From Candidatus Methanoperedens sp. (GTDB lineage Archaea; Halobacteriota; Methanosarcinia; Methanosarcinales; Methanoperedenaceae): a stretch of DNA of 64,000 nt. The DNA is taken from positions 89,778 through 153,777 of the forward strand of contig VEPM01000009.1 in assembly GCA_012026795.1 (NCBI GenBank), written 5' to 3'. Shown here one piece after another: positions 35,993 to 44,854 of this stretch (its first letter is position 1; every line of letters begins with the position of its first letter). The translations under genes were made by a program, and so were the position numbers. The notes beneath the pieces were generated by a model. The model saw nothing but the letters and a program-made list of their open reading frames with translations. It ran no database searches and had not been told where the DNA came from.

Positions 35993-36895
35993 TTAATCAA
36001 TCTTTTTTATAAATCCAAGCCCAAATGATGGTTTAGGGCCAGCACCTATGAGTAAACCAATGCGGAGTAATTGAATTGCATTCTCATCTATTTTCTGAAT
36101 GGAGTATTCAGCAGTTCCTGTATATGTAAAGAAGTCCCTTTTACCTTCCCTTTGCGATCTGCTCTTAATGTTATGAAAATGGACACTTGAAGATTTTATG
36201 GATGCGCTGCATTCAAAATCAGGAATCTTTGCGCCTTCACCATATTCATTAACGTAAAGAATCAGTCGCTGGCGAATCATACCAAGTAGCTTATCCAATC
36301 CAGGCGGGAATTTTCCGGTCTTAACCATAATGGGTGCCTCAAAGCCGATGGAAAGGCTGTCAGTAGCAGAAACGCCATCACTGGCATAATCAGCCAGATC
36401 AACTGTTCTCATCGCACCGATATTTATCGTATTGCCATCATAAACAACATCTCCGGAGAAGCTGCATCTCATTTCATCCAGCCTGAACTTATTAATGTCA
36501 TAGTGTCTCTCAGAACCGATGCCGCTCTGCCCGAGCATGGAGAGCCCAAGTGCCACATGGGGAAGGAAACGGGTAAACCTGCCAAACAGAAGAATACCCA
36601 CATCGAGGAAACCGTTCTCTTCAACGGTGAAACTTTTCCCGAAAAAAGGAGGAATAAAAACAATTGGTTTGGGAGGAGCGCCGTAACCCACCTTAGAGTC
36701 TTTCTTCATATGCGTATAATAAAAGATGCAGTCCTCCCTGGCATCGCAGGAATAGCAGTCCCTCTTTAAATCAGGGCAGCAGGCGCGGCGCAGGTGTATG
36801 CCGAAGCCGCCCCGAAAGGTGTTGCCCATCCAGTAGGGGAAGGTGACCGAAGTGGGGAAGGAGAGGCGGGCGGTGAGTTTGGCGAGGGGGAGCAT
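35993..36895 (-). CDS. cas6: CRISPR RAMP endoribonuclease Cas6
   Basis: This is the pre-crRNA processing nuclease of the CRISPR_Cas6 (PF10040-type) group, 300 residues. A cysteine-rich stretch (CCPDLKRDCYSCDAREDC, about 27-44) suggests a zinc site. The RAMP Gly-rich loop at the end is GAGPKPSFGLGFIKK. It would cut the 37-base repeats downstream of the ATTGAAAT tag. It is the last gene of the leftward type I operon, 2 bases after cas5, and is the only Cas6 in the window, so it probably serves both effector types. Confidence 0.87.
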   Translation of the reverse strand: MLPLAKLTARLSFPTSVTFPYWMGNTFRGGFGIHLRRACCPDLKRDCYSCDAREDCIFYYTHMKKDSKVGYGAPPKPIVFIPPFFGKSFTVEENGFLDVGILLFGRFTRFLPHVALGLSMLGQSGIGSERHYDINKFRLDEMRCSFSGDVVYDGNTINIGAMRTVDLADYASDGVSATDSLSIGFEAPIMVKTGKFPPGLDKLLGMIRQRLILYVNEYGEGAKIPDFECSASIKSSSVHFHNIKSRSQREGKRDFFTYTGTAEYSIQKIDENAIQLLRIGLLIGAGPKPSFGLGFIKKID

Positions 36896-36897
36896 AT

Positions 36898-37635
36898 CTA
36901 AATCGTACCAACCAGAGGTGCAATACTCTTATCCCATTTATTTTCACAAAGCTTTACCAATTCAGCATCAAAGTTTGCACCATCAATAGAAAGCACATCA
37001 ATTTCTTCAAATAATTCAATATCTGCTTTTCTGATCGATTTATCTGACACAACAGGTACAAAAGGGAGTAAAACTCTCCAGTATTGTTGCGTCCTGTGAT
37101 CTATCGTTTTGCCAAATTTGTATCGCAACGGGAGCACATATGGGAATCCCATACCTTCACGTGCCAGTCCGAAAAGCAGCTTTTTACTTTTTGTTTTTAT
37201 AACTTCATGTTCTGATATTTTTCTGATAGTTACCGAAAATTGGTTTGTAGTCAACAGAACAACATCCCCTACCCGTTGCCTCAAACTTGAAATATATTCA
37301 GCAGCAAGCTCACCAGGTACAAGCAGATAGGAATTTATCAAATTTGTATGAGCAACCTCTATTTCGTGCCTGTCTCCTACAATATCATCTTTGCCTTTTA
37401 TTTTCACAATTCTTTGCATTTCAAGACTCAGCCCAACATCGCTTGATGGAAAACCTCCTAAAGCTATAAATTGTTTAAAAGTTGTTTTATGCGAACTTGT
37501 ATTTAACAGATTTTGAACGATTCCGAATAAAACGGTTGGTGGGATCACAGGATAGGTTCGTTCTATCCTGTATGTCGCAGGGTTGCGAATATGCCATCCG
37601 ATGGCAGGGTCAAGAATCATTTTAATTGCTTTCAT
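36898..37635 (-). CDS. cas5: Cas5-family RAMP subunit
   Basis: This Cascade subunit, 245 residues, caps the 5' tag of crRNA. The Cas5 N-terminal pattern is present (AIGWHIRNPATYRIERTYPV then IPPTVLFGIVQNLL), where the Pro-Pro-Thr segment begins the first helix. Divergence is high, so the exact subtype cannot be told from the sequence alone. It overlaps cas7 by 14 bases. Confidence 0.8.
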   Translation of the reverse strand: MKAIKMILDPAIGWHIRNPATYRIERTYPVIPPTVLFGIVQNLLNTSSHKTTFKQFIALGGFPSSDVGLSLEMQRIVKIKGKDDIVGDRHEIEVAHTNLINSYLLVPGELAAEYISSLRQRVGDVVLLTTNQFSVTIRKISEHEVIKTKSKKLLFGLAREGMGFPYVLPLRYKFGKTIDHRTQQYWRVLLPFVPVVSDKSIRKADIELFEEIDVLSIDGANFDAELVKLCENKWDKSIAPLVGTI

Positions 37636-38578
37636 TCTCAGAATCCCCGCTCGATACAGGCTTTTCTGACTTATCAGATTTTTTGGGTTTGACTTTGCTG
37701 ATGGATTTTATTGTTTTTGATTTGATATGGCCTTTTGTACTCAAATATTGCAGTACTTCTGCGCCCTCTTTTATATCAATAGTGTTTACATCACCCTGTT
37801 TTAACAGAGATTTGAGCGCATTGGCTTTTGCTTTTAGATCATCCTTTGTCTTTTCTGGCTCACAGATTGTTAGATTTGGACTGACCATTATATCAACGGG
37901 TAAATTTTTTGCTTCTGAAACGACGAGCAGTTCTGGCGTGAATCTTGCATCATGGCGTGCGGTCATGACAGTCTGCTGGTATGTCTGGTTTGTTAATACA
38001 GAGCGCAGACCATACCAGAAAGCATCGATTATTTGTGCTTCATCTTCAAAGACAAATTCCATATCGGTTTTTCTGCCTGTAAGCGTCAGATACGCAGTTC
38101 CGACTAAATGTGTTCCCGCTTTCACTCTTTCGTAACTGAAAGGCTGCGGACTTACGTTCATACTTGGCGATTTTAACATCGTCTCTCTCAAACCTGTGAT
38201 GCAGTCATCCGATTTTTCGATGCTGACCATATCGCTGAAACTGACAAGGGAACTGTGCATTGTGTTCTTTGTTAACATTACAAATCCATGAAGGGCACAT
38301 CCAAGACATTCACCGCATGGATTCTCAGTCGAATCGCATTGGGCTTCATCTTTTCCAATATGGTCCATCAATGCTTTTCGATGCTGCGATTTTACGCTAT
38401 TGCCGCTGCGCTTTGCTTTTTCGATTCCATCGTATAAGGTTATCCTTTTATGAATATTACCGGTCTCTTCAACCATATTTTCATTAAGCGGCGATTCGTT
38501 TTCTAATTTTATGAGATAGGTGACCCCTATTCGCTTAGTTTCAAACTCTTTATTATTTTTTTGTTTAATCAAGCTCAT
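37622..38578 (-). CDS. cas7: Cas7-family backbone subunit with a CxxCxxC motif
   Basis: This Cascade backbone protein of 318 residues binds along the spacer part of crRNA. It has the IGVTYLIKLENESPLNENM start, a thumb-region zinc-like motif CGECLGCALHGF near 86-97, and the RVKAGTHLVGTAYLTLTGRK segment. The Cys motif followed by a GFV/YGF-type turn resembles Csc2 (subtype I-D Cas7) rather than the crenarchaeal Csa2. A Lys/Ser-rich C-terminal tail (about 290-318) looks disordered. It overlaps the cas8 gene by 4 bases. Confidence 0.82.
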   Translation of the reverse strand: MSLIKQKNNKEFETKRIGVTYLIKLENESPLNENMVEETGNIHKRITLYDGIEKAKRSGNSVKSQHRKALMDHIGKDEAQCDSTENPCGECLGCALHGFVMLTKNTMHSSLVSFSDMVSIEKSDDCITGLRETMLKSPSMNVSPQPFSYERVKAGTHLVGTAYLTLTGRKTDMEFVFEDEAQIIDAFWYGLRSVLTNQTYQQTVMTARHDARFTPELLVVSEAKNLPVDIMVSPNLTICEPEKTKDDLKAKANALKSLLKQGDVNTIDIKEGAEVLQYLSTKGHIKSKTIKSISKVKPKKSDKSEKPVSSGDSENESN

Positions 38579-40185
38579 GCTTTTTCCTCCCGTGGTTTAA
38601 ATGAATAGCCCAATTTTTCAAGTGTCTCCTTAAGAATTGCATCTTTTTCCTCTGCTTTTTTATACTGGTATGTATTTGCAAACATTCGCATCGATCTAAC
38701 AATTTCTTTTAGTTGATCCGGTTTACATACATTCAACGCTTTTGAAAATTCTGTTCGAAAATCTTCCGGTCTGTCAATTCTTCCTAATAACGGGCTTCTT
38801 CCATTTTCTGTAATTTCTTCTATAAATTTCCTTATCGTTTTATTTTTTTCTTTTTCTGGTATTGAGTTAAAAAGTGCCATAGGCGAGTTAATTACTTGTT
38901 GAACATCTCTAGCACGATCTCCTCTTATTTTCTTCTTATTTTCTTCATTGGCTCTTTCAGCAACAAAAAAGGTACTTACTCTTACTAATGGGTTATCCCA
39001 TTCGTATTCATTCATATTTTGTATTACTTCATTATTTCTGAAATATTCTACTTTCATATCTTTGTCTCCTCCTAATACTTTTAATAGAACATCAAAATCT
39101 GTACTTATTTCAGTGAAAAAATGCAACATTGCAGCACTTTTACCTTTTGTGGTACAAATATAGGCTGTATCGCTAATGATCCGCGGAAGTGTTTGCTGTG
39201 CACCGCCGTCAGCATACGGCAATTTTGGGAAGTATTTATTCAAAAACACCGCAAACTTGGCAATTTTCTGGATTTTTTTTGAACTAATGACGTTCTCGGT
39301 GATAAATCCGCCTTGCCCAGTGGCAGATTGACTGAATACCATGAGGCTTACTTCCTCATCGTCCACTATTTTAGCTATGATTGGCTGCGCTTTTAGTGAA
39401 TTTAAGAGAAAATCAATGGAAGTTGTTCCATACATTCTGGTTCTAAATAATCCAAAATATGCCGAGTTTTCAATGATTTTGTCAATTATATTTGGTTCAT
39501 TTGTATCTATTCTAAATTTTGGGATGACGGAATAGCGCGCTTTTCCATTTTTCCCGCTAATATTAACTCTCCATAAAAAGCGCATGTTGCTGATTAGCCC
39601 CATAACATATGTACATCTCTTACATCCCTTAAGCTGTTCATACGTTCCAAGAGGTTTCCAGCATTTATCTGCCACAAGACTTATTCTTTCTGTGATATCT
39701 GATTTCTTGCCTTCTACTAACCCACACACATTGCAAACGCTTCCTTTTTCATCGCTGCTCTGTACGCATCTATGCGCTTTTATGTTATTTCTAATAGAAT
39801 GAAGCCCCTCTATGTGTCCTGCAAACAGGCTTTCACTTTTATCTTTAAATTCAAATTCATTGCCAGAATGCTCAAAAATTTTCTTTGTAAAGTCACTAAC
39901 CTTATCAGGATTAGTGACTTTCTTGGCTATGTCGCCCTTACCACGCCTTATCAATTTACTTGTATAATTGTAAGAAACCAGTCCTTCATCAAAAACTTCA
40001 TTTAAGTAATCATCAAAATTTTTATCTAAATCTATTGTACCTTCCAGTTCTGCGACCATATTGTTTAAATCTACCATTTTAAGTTTCATATTTTTGCTTT
40101 GAAGGAATTTTAAAAAATCCACTGCAAATAACTGGCAAATTGTTTTTCCCTCTTCGTTTTGCAAATTTGGAAATATAAGTTTCAT
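38575..40185 (-). CDS. cas8: Cas8-like large subunit with CXXC-CXXC zinc finger
   Basis: By position and size (536 residues) this is the type I large subunit that recognises the PAM. It carries CNVCG near 152 and CKRC near 189, the layout of the CXXC-CXXC Cas8a1-type families. The C-terminal 150 residues are helical, as expected for the small-subunit-like part fused to Cas8, and no separate Csa5/Cas11 gene is present. Apart from the Cys pairs the sequence is divergent. It overlaps cas7 and cas3'' by 4 bases each. Confidence 0.72.
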   Translation of the reverse strand: MKLIFPNLQNEEGKTICQLFAVDFLKFLQSKNMKLKMVDLNNMVAELEGTIDLDKNFDDYLNEVFDEGLVSYNYTSKLIRRGKGDIAKKVTNPDKVSDFTKKIFEHSGNEFEFKDKSESLFAGHIEGLHSIRNNIKAHRCVQSSDEKGSVCNVCGLVEGKKSDITERISLVADKCWKPLGTYEQLKGCKRCTYVMGLISNMRFLWRVNISGKNGKARYSVIPKFRIDTNEPNIIDKIIENSAYFGLFRTRMYGTTSIDFLLNSLKAQPIIAKIVDDEEVSLMVFSQSATGQGGFITENVISSKKIQKIAKFAVFLNKYFPKLPYADGGAQQTLPRIISDTAYICTTKGKSAAMLHFFTEISTDFDVLLKVLGGDKDMKVEYFRNNEVIQNMNEYEWDNPLVRVSTFFVAERANEENKKKIRGDRARDVQQVINSPMALFNSIPEKEKNKTIRKFIEEITENGRSPLLGRIDRPEDFRTEFSKALNVCKPDQLKEIVRSMRMFANTYQYKKAEEKDAILKETLEKLGYSFKPREEKA

Positions 40186-40937
40186 GACTTCTCCCTTCGC
40201 ACGTATTCAATAATCGAATTAACAGGAGAATTCAAATCGATTTTCACAGTTTTCCCATCATCGGATATTGTTTCATACTTTATTTCATCTGTTCTAATAT
40301 TGATGCAAGAAAGTTCTTTACTGATATCAGAAAAGGCTGCTTCATACAGTGATTTTTTAATCTCTGGTTTTTTCATATATTGCAGATAAACAGTTTCACT
40401 TGTAAAACTTGCCAGAATGTCAACAGTTCTTAGAATATCAATGAGCGGCAGAGCTGAAAGAAATTCATGGTCTATTCTTTCGGGTCTCTGTCTTTTAATA
40501 ATGCTCAGCCACTCTTTGGACAATTTTTTCCAATTAGGATGATTTGATATGAATTGTTCGATTAATATTGCAGATTCATCATCTATAAGTGTTTTGTGAT
40601 GTGCAAGAATTGCTAAAATATAAGGTAATTTTAAATCCTTTAGATTTGAATAATTATCCAACCATTTAATAAATGCCAACTCTTCATGACGAATGTATTG
40701 TGGTTTATTCATTTTTATAGCTTCTTGAAATTCAGGGCCCAGCTTTCCAATGTCGTGAAGTTGAACCATCCTTTTTACGTCATCTATTGAATTATGATAA
40801 TTTAACGCTTTTAAAACCGGGTTAAGAAATGCGAGGCACAGGTTTATATGGCTATTGTAGGTTTCAAAAAAATCACTCCCATGAGTTTTTGAGTAACAAT
40901 CTTCGGTGGGTAACAATTTATAAATATCATTATTCAT
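40182..40937 (-). CDS. cas3'': Cas3'' HD nuclease
   Basis: This is a stand-alone HD nuclease of 251 residues that degrades target DNA with the helicase. The HD pair is at 61-62 (LHDIGKLGPEF), with H84 (RHEE) and H113-H114 (LAHHK) as further metal ligands. Separate HD and helicase genes are typical of subtype I-A. It overlaps the helicase gene by 8 bases and the cas8 gene by 4. Confidence 0.9.
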   Translation of the reverse strand: MNNDIYKLLPTEDCYSKTHGSDFFETYNSHINLCLAFLNPVLKALNYHNSIDDVKRMVQLHDIGKLGPEFQEAIKMNKPQYIRHEELAFIKWLDNYSNLKDLKLPYILAILAHHKTLIDDESAILIEQFISNHPNWKKLSKEWLSIIKRQRPERIDHEFLSALPLIDILRTVDILASFTSETVYLQYMKKPEIKKSLYEAAFSDISKELSCINIRTDEIKYETISDDGKTVKIDLNSPVNSIIEYVRREKS

Positions 40938-42492
40938 TTCTTGTCACTCCTAAAATCGAGTCATATCCAACACTCTTTGAAACTGCTATTGACCAGGCAT
41001 TAGGATTATTTTTTTCTCTGAAGGTGATTTTTTGGTCTTCTTTATCATATTCTCGGTCATAAAATTTAAATTCAGAAAGATCTTTTGAAATACTATATAA
41101 GAACCGCAAATCTACTCTTACACAATTTTCCATCACTTTATTATTATCATCTTTATTGATATTTTTACCAAAATAAATATAAACAGGTGTTGCATCCCTT
41201 GTTGGAACATTTATCCATGCATCTCCGAAAGCTGAAAGCGATACAAAAGCACTCAATATTATTCCTCTCGCCTTTGATTCGGCATTGCCTTCAAGTGCTG
41301 GAGGAATCACACTCCCAACAAGTTGTTTTTCCAGAGTAAAATCATAATCTTGATTACCCGACAATCCCTTTAACATCTGAATAGCTGGCTCTATTTTAGA
41401 CTTTTTATACGGCAATTGTTTTTCTTCTTTTGAGTACAGCAGGAATATACTTCCCTCTTCATTTTTCCTTCGAGCGCATCTGCCAATTCTCTGAACAAGC
41501 GAATCACCAGTAGCAATTTCAGTAATCAAGCATGGCGCGCTGATATCAATTCCAGCCTCTACAACCTGAGTAGCTACGATAAACGCATTGTCTTTCGTAA
41601 AATGCTCCCTTATTTGATTTTCTTTCTTTTCTCTGTCTTCATATTTGAATCTGCTATGCAGCAATAGAACATTTCTTACATTGCCACTTAATTTATTAAA
41701 TAAGTCCTGAGCTTTACCAACCGTATTGCAAACTATCAAAGCTTTTGAGATTTTATTTTCATTAATTATTTCTTCGACTTTTGATGTAAAGTCATTGAAT
41801 TCAACAATCTTTGCGATTTGTTTTTTACCAGTAAAATTCATCCATTTATCATCAGGAACTGGAATTTTCTTGTAACCTTTTTCGTCTTTTAATTCTAAAA
41901 AATCTATCATTTTATCGCTAAGTGTAGCAGTCATAACGATATGATGTGCCTTTCCTTCCCTCAGTAATTTAAAAGTATAGCGCGCCAGGGTATGGGTATA
42001 GTTATCATACATCTGCGCTTCATCAAAAATAGTGGTTGAATTAAAAATGCGGGCGATAGGCAAATCCCTGAATTTCTTAGGAGTCAGGGAACTGCGATAA
42101 AGTCGCGCAATGTAACTATCCATTGTCGTAATAATAATATCATGTGCATAAAGTTTTGATTCCCTTTCTTCCCCATAATCGGTGGCGATACTTATCAGTT
42201 TAGGATTGCTGAATTCAGTCTGTTCCAGATCAACAATTCTGTAACCTAATTCTTTTACAGCGTCAGGTTTCCCATCTTTTCCTTCGATAAGCTCGATAAT
42301 GTCCTGTTTTATGCTTTTAAGAAGCGTTTTAGTCGGTAGAACATAAATCAAATGCTTAGTCGGGCGCTCTTTCAACCAGCTATAAACTACTGCGAGTGTT
42401 TTTCCGCTACCACATGGCGCGAGAAGAAGCGCATTCTTGCGCTCACGCATCGGCTCCTGCATTGCTTTTTGGTGATGGTATAATTCAAGCAT
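40930..42492 (-). CDS. cas3': Cas3' DExD/H helicase
   Basis: This is a superfamily 2 helicase of 520 residues. Walker A is APCGSGKT (25-32), the Walker B is DEAQ (157-160), motif III is MTATLS and motif VI is QRIGRCARR. As annotated from ATG 42492 it begins only about 24 residues before Walker A, short for the family. Immediately upstream, and overlapping this ATG, a 32-codon frame in another phase reads like the missing N-terminal part and carries the promoter. The real N-terminus may therefore be produced by frameshift or reinitiation, or the gene is damaged. Confidence 0.87.
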   Translation of the reverse strand: MLELYHHQKAMQEPMRERKNALLLAPCGSGKTLAVVYSWLKERPTKHLIYVLPTKTLLKSIKQDIIELIEGKDGKPDAVKELGYRIVDLEQTEFSNPKLISIATDYGEERESKLYAHDIIITTMDSYIARLYRSSLTPKKFRDLPIARIFNSTTIFDEAQMYDNYTHTLARYTFKLLREGKAHHIVMTATLSDKMIDFLELKDEKGYKKIPVPDDKWMNFTGKKQIAKIVEFNDFTSKVEEIINENKISKALIVCNTVGKAQDLFNKLSGNVRNVLLLHSRFKYEDREKKENQIREHFTKDNAFIVATQVVEAGIDISAPCLITEIATGDSLVQRIGRCARRKNEEGSIFLLYSKEEKQLPYKKSKIEPAIQMLKGLSGNQDYDFTLEKQLVGSVIPPALEGNAESKARGIILSAFVSLSAFGDAWINVPTRDATPVYIYFGKNINKDDNNKVMENCVRVDLRFLYSISKDLSEFKFYDREYDKEDQKITFREKNNPNAWSIAVSKSVGYDSILGVTRNE

Positions 42493-42583
42493 TTATTACG
42501 CCTATCCCTTTCCATTGTTTAAGCGTAGCGTCTCTTGCGTCCAACTGCAACGCCATTCTTCCACATACATCCCTAAAGTTCAT
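42485..42583 (-). CDS. 32-codon frame overlapping the start of cas3'
   Basis: The frame runs from ATG 42583 to TGA at 42485-42487 and overlaps the cas3' ATG by 8 bases in a different phase. The product looks like protein (MNFRDVCGRMALQLDARD, then TLKQWKGIGVI) and would join well to the LELYHHQKAMQ start of cas3'. The TATA-like TTAAATATT (42604-42612) is about 25 bases upstream of this ATG, suggesting a leaderless mRNA that begins here. It is either the frameshifted N-terminus of Cas3' or a leader peptide. Confidence 0.5.
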   Translation of the reverse strand: MNFRDVCGRMALQLDARDATLKQWKGIGVINA

Positions 42584-42586
42584 GGC

Positions 42587-42604
42587 TGAAACTATGCAGT
42601 TTCA
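42587..42604. promoter_or_regulatory. Inverted repeat at the cas3' operon promoter
   Basis: TGAAACT, a four-base ATGC loop, then AGTTTCA form perfect 7-bp arms between the TATA element and the predicted transcription start of the leftward cas operon. A dimeric repressor bound here would block transcription. Csa3, encoded 1.7 kb away, is a candidate, but that is inference. Confidence 0.5.
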
Positions 42605-42612
42605 ATATTTAA
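42604..42612 (-). promoter_or_regulatory. TATA box of the leftward cas operon
   Basis: TTAAATATT on the minus strand sits about 25 bases upstream of ATG 42583, with an A-rich BRE-like stretch before it. No ribosome-binding site lies between it and the ATG. It would drive cas3'-cas3''-cas8-cas7-cas5-cas6. Confidence 0.45.
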
Positions 42613-42646
42613 CTTTTTCGTTTTACTATACACTTGTTTACCATTT

Positions 42647-42660
42647 ACCTTCACAAATAC
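42647..42660 (+). promoter_or_regulatory. ACCTTCACAAAT motif, copy 1 (cas3'/ATPase intergenic region)
   Basis: ACCTTCACAAATAC lies in the divergent region between the cas3' operon and the ATPase gene. Near-identical copies occur 70-odd bases upstream of csa3 (44180-44192) and in the CRISPR leader (57416-57427). A shared regulator site is possible. Confidence 0.4.
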
Positions 42661-42751
42661 TGTAAATACATATACTTCCTGCACCAAGTCTGTTAAAAAT
42701 ATAGAGCGATGCTATCAGCACTATATATAGATGCAAACATAAACCGCAACA

Positions 42752-42759
42752 TTTATATT
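42752..42759 (+). promoter_or_regulatory. TATA box of the AAA/DUF4143 gene
   Basis: TTTATATT is centred about 27 bases before ATG 42783, with no Shine-Dalgarno sequence in between, which points to a leaderless transcript and supports that start. Confidence 0.5.
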
Positions 42760-42782
42760 TATTCTGCTTACTATACTTGCAC

Positions 42783-44150
42783 ATGGATAAAGAGTTCCTG
42801 ATAAGCTATCTAAAAAAAAGAAACTACTGGTGGCAAACAAAAAATATCGCACCTTCGGACAGAGGAACAGAGAGACAGGATTATCTCAACAAGATACAGC
42901 AATCCGACAAACTTGAAAGGATCATCTGCCTCTCAGGGATAAGGCGGAGCGGAAAAACAACCATACTATACCAGTACATAGACCTTCTTCTTAAAACCAA
43001 AAAACCCGAAGAGATCGTCTATGCGAAAATTGATGACCTCATCGGAAAAATAGACAGCGTCCACGATATCCTGAACACGTACCATGAACTTACAGGCATA
43101 GACCCATCCAGGGAATCAACATACTTCCTGCTTGATGAGATACATGTCATGAAAGAGTGGCAGTTGCAGTTGAAATATTACATAGATGCACATGCAAAAT
43201 GCAGGTTCATAATATCAGGTTCATCCAAAACCCTGCTGTATCTGGATGCTTCAGAAAGTCTGGCAGGGCGGATAAGGTTCCTGGACGTTTTTCCTCTGAC
43301 GCTCCGGGAGTTCCTGGAATTCAATAATATTGATGTTTCCGGGATGCTTCCACAAAAACCCGACCTTGAGGGTTTTGAAGATATTGAAAAAGCATACAAC
43401 GGCATTGTAGAACATAAACAGAGCATATTGTATTTTCTTAGCCAGTATTTCGATACGGGAGGGTATCCTGAATGGTTCAAGATCAGGGATATGGAGCAGT
43501 GGTACAGAACTATCGTGGAGGATTATTTCGCCCTCATCCTGTTCAAGGACATCGTAAGCGTGTTCAAAGTGAAGGACCCCATACTTCTTGAAAAGATGGT
43601 ACGGGATATTGCTGCCGTTTCCACTAACAGGTTCACCTACAAAGGATTATCCGAAAGGCTCGATATTGACCGGGAGACCTTGAAACTCTACCTTTATTAC
43701 CTGCAGAGTTCAATGATGGTGTTCGTAGCAGATGTTTTTGCGCCCTCCAAGAAAGCGGCTGAGAAGCGGGCAAAGAAACTATATTTCTGGGAAGAAGGTC
43801 TCAGGAGGGCGCTGACCCTGGACAGGGACGATGGTAAAGCTGCAGAAAATGTAGCGGCATGGCACCTGATTAAAAAAGGTCGTGAGTCAAAACCATTCTA
43901 TGAACCTTACTATTGGAAAAATAAACATGAGGTTGATTTCGTATATGATGACTCGAAAAAAGTAATCCCAATCGAAATAAAGTACAGAGAGCATCCTACA
44001 AATGCCGATCTGAAAGGACTTATAGAATTCATGGAGATGGAAGATCTGAACACCGGGATAGTCGTGACAAAAGACACCTTTAAGAAAGGAGAACTTGGAG
44101 GACGCCGGGTACTGTTTATTCCGATATGGCTTTTCTTATTACTGATATGA
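42783..44150 (+). CDS. AAA_14 / DUF4143 ATPase
   Basis: The product is 455 residues. The N-terminal AAA domain has Walker A GIRRSGKT and Walker B YFLLDEIHV, with the SGSSKTLL sensor. The C-terminal DUF4143 domain has FYEPYYWKNKHEVDFVYDD and IPIEIKYREHP, a restriction-nuclease-like core (D...ExK). Such proteins are abundant in archaea, are often mobile or defence-associated, and have no firm function. ATG 42783 fits a leaderless start; the TTG two codons earlier is less likely. It sits between the two CRISPR transcription units but is not a known cas gene. Confidence 0.85.
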   Translation: MDKEFLISYLKKRNYWWQTKNIAPSDRGTERQDYLNKIQQSDKLERIICLSGIRRSGKTTILYQYIDLLLKTKKPEEIVYAKIDDLIGKIDSVHDILNTYHELTGIDPSRESTYFLLDEIHVMKEWQLQLKYYIDAHAKCRFIISGSSKTLLYLDASESLAGRIRFLDVFPLTLREFLEFNNIDVSGMLPQKPDLEGFEDIEKAYNGIVEHKQSILYFLSQYFDTGGYPEWFKIRDMEQWYRTIVEDYFALILFKDIVSVFKVKDPILLEKMVRDIAAVSTNRFTYKGLSERLDIDRETLKLYLYYLQSSMMVFVADVFAPSKKAAEKRAKKLYFWEEGLRRALTLDRDDGKAAENVAAWHLIKKGRESKPFYEPYYWKNKHEVDFVYDDSKKVIPIEIKYREHPTNADLKGLIEFMEMEDLNTGIVVTKDTFKKGELGGRRVLFIPIWLFLLLI

Positions 44151-44179
44151 ACGTGAAGGTTCTATTTGTACACCTCAAA

Positions 44180-44192
44180 ACCTCACAAATAC
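44180..44192 (+). promoter_or_regulatory. ACCTTCACAAAT motif, copy 2 (csa3 upstream region)
   Basis: ACCTCACAAATAC, one base shorter than the copy at 42647, lies 72 bases upstream of the csa3 ATG in a region rich in TATA-like strings. It could be an autoregulatory site. Confidence 0.4.
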
Positions 44193-44251
44193 ATCATATA
44201 TATTCATAAATTAGTAAACAATATATACATTTATATTCAAAATACATATCA

Positions 44252-44854
44252 ATGACAACCACCCTCACTCTCATCTCAACCATCTATTCCATAGAGCCTG
44301 TTATCGTCTGTGCCACCCGCTTCTCACCCTCGCGTATTATTCTGCTGACTGAAGAGAAGGCTCCCGAAGAGAAGGAGCGTGCGGAGAAGATGATCACTGA
44401 CACCCTCGGCTCGGTCCTTAAGGTAGAGAAAAAATATACCTCTCTCTACGATGTTGTAAAAGTTGCCAGGGACGTTGCTGCAATAATTGAAGAAGAGAAC
44501 GCAAAAGGGCAGCGCATAATAGTGAACGTCTCTGGCGGCAGGAAGCCCCAGGCATTTGGCGCACTCTTTGGATCTTATGCAAGGAAGGAAATGGTAGAGC
44601 AGGTAGTCTATGTTACAGAGGAAGACCAGTTTGTGATCGATTTCCCTCTGCTTGGATTCGGTATTTCGGATACAAAGCGCGCGGTACTTGAACAGCTTGA
44701 GAGCAGTGAGACATCTGTAAGCAAGATTGCTATAAAGATCGGCATCTCAAAAGGAATGGCTTACAGCCATCTCAGGGAACTCAAATCAATGGGTTATGTG
44801 AGTGAGGGGAACGGCTTCAAAATAACAAGCGCAGGGAGGATCGCGATAATATGA
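44252..44854 (+). CDS. csa3: Csa3-type CARF-wHTH regulator
   Basis: The product is 200 residues: an N-terminal CARF domain with VNVSGGRKPQAFGALFGSYA (the ligand-site Gly-rich motif) and a C-terminal winged helix (VSKIAIKIGISKGMAYSHL, then LKSMGYV). Csa3 proteins bind cyclic oligoadenylates and control adaptation and interference genes in subtype I-A loci. It is the first gene of csa3-cas2-csa1 and overlaps cas2 by 4 bases. With the type III-A Cas10 nearby, cyclic oligoadenylate made on infection could signal through this protein. Confidence 0.88.
   Translation: MTTTLTLISTIYSIEPVIVCATRFSPSRIILLTEEKAPEEKERAEKMITDTLGSVLKVEKKYTSLYDVVKVARDVAAIIEEENAKGQRIIVNVSGGRKPQAFGALFGSYARKEMVEQVVYVTEEDQFVIDFPLLGFGISDTKRAVLEQLESSETSVSKIAIKIGISKGMAYSHLRELKSMGYVSEGNGFKITSAGRIAII

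Noticed and set aside
42596..42606. ATTGAAAC string (minus strand) near the cas3' promoter, as in CreA/CreR-type repeat-like RNAs
   Set aside because: Only the last eight bases of the repeat match and the upstream part has no repeat similarity, so there is no support for a crRNA-like regulatory RNA.
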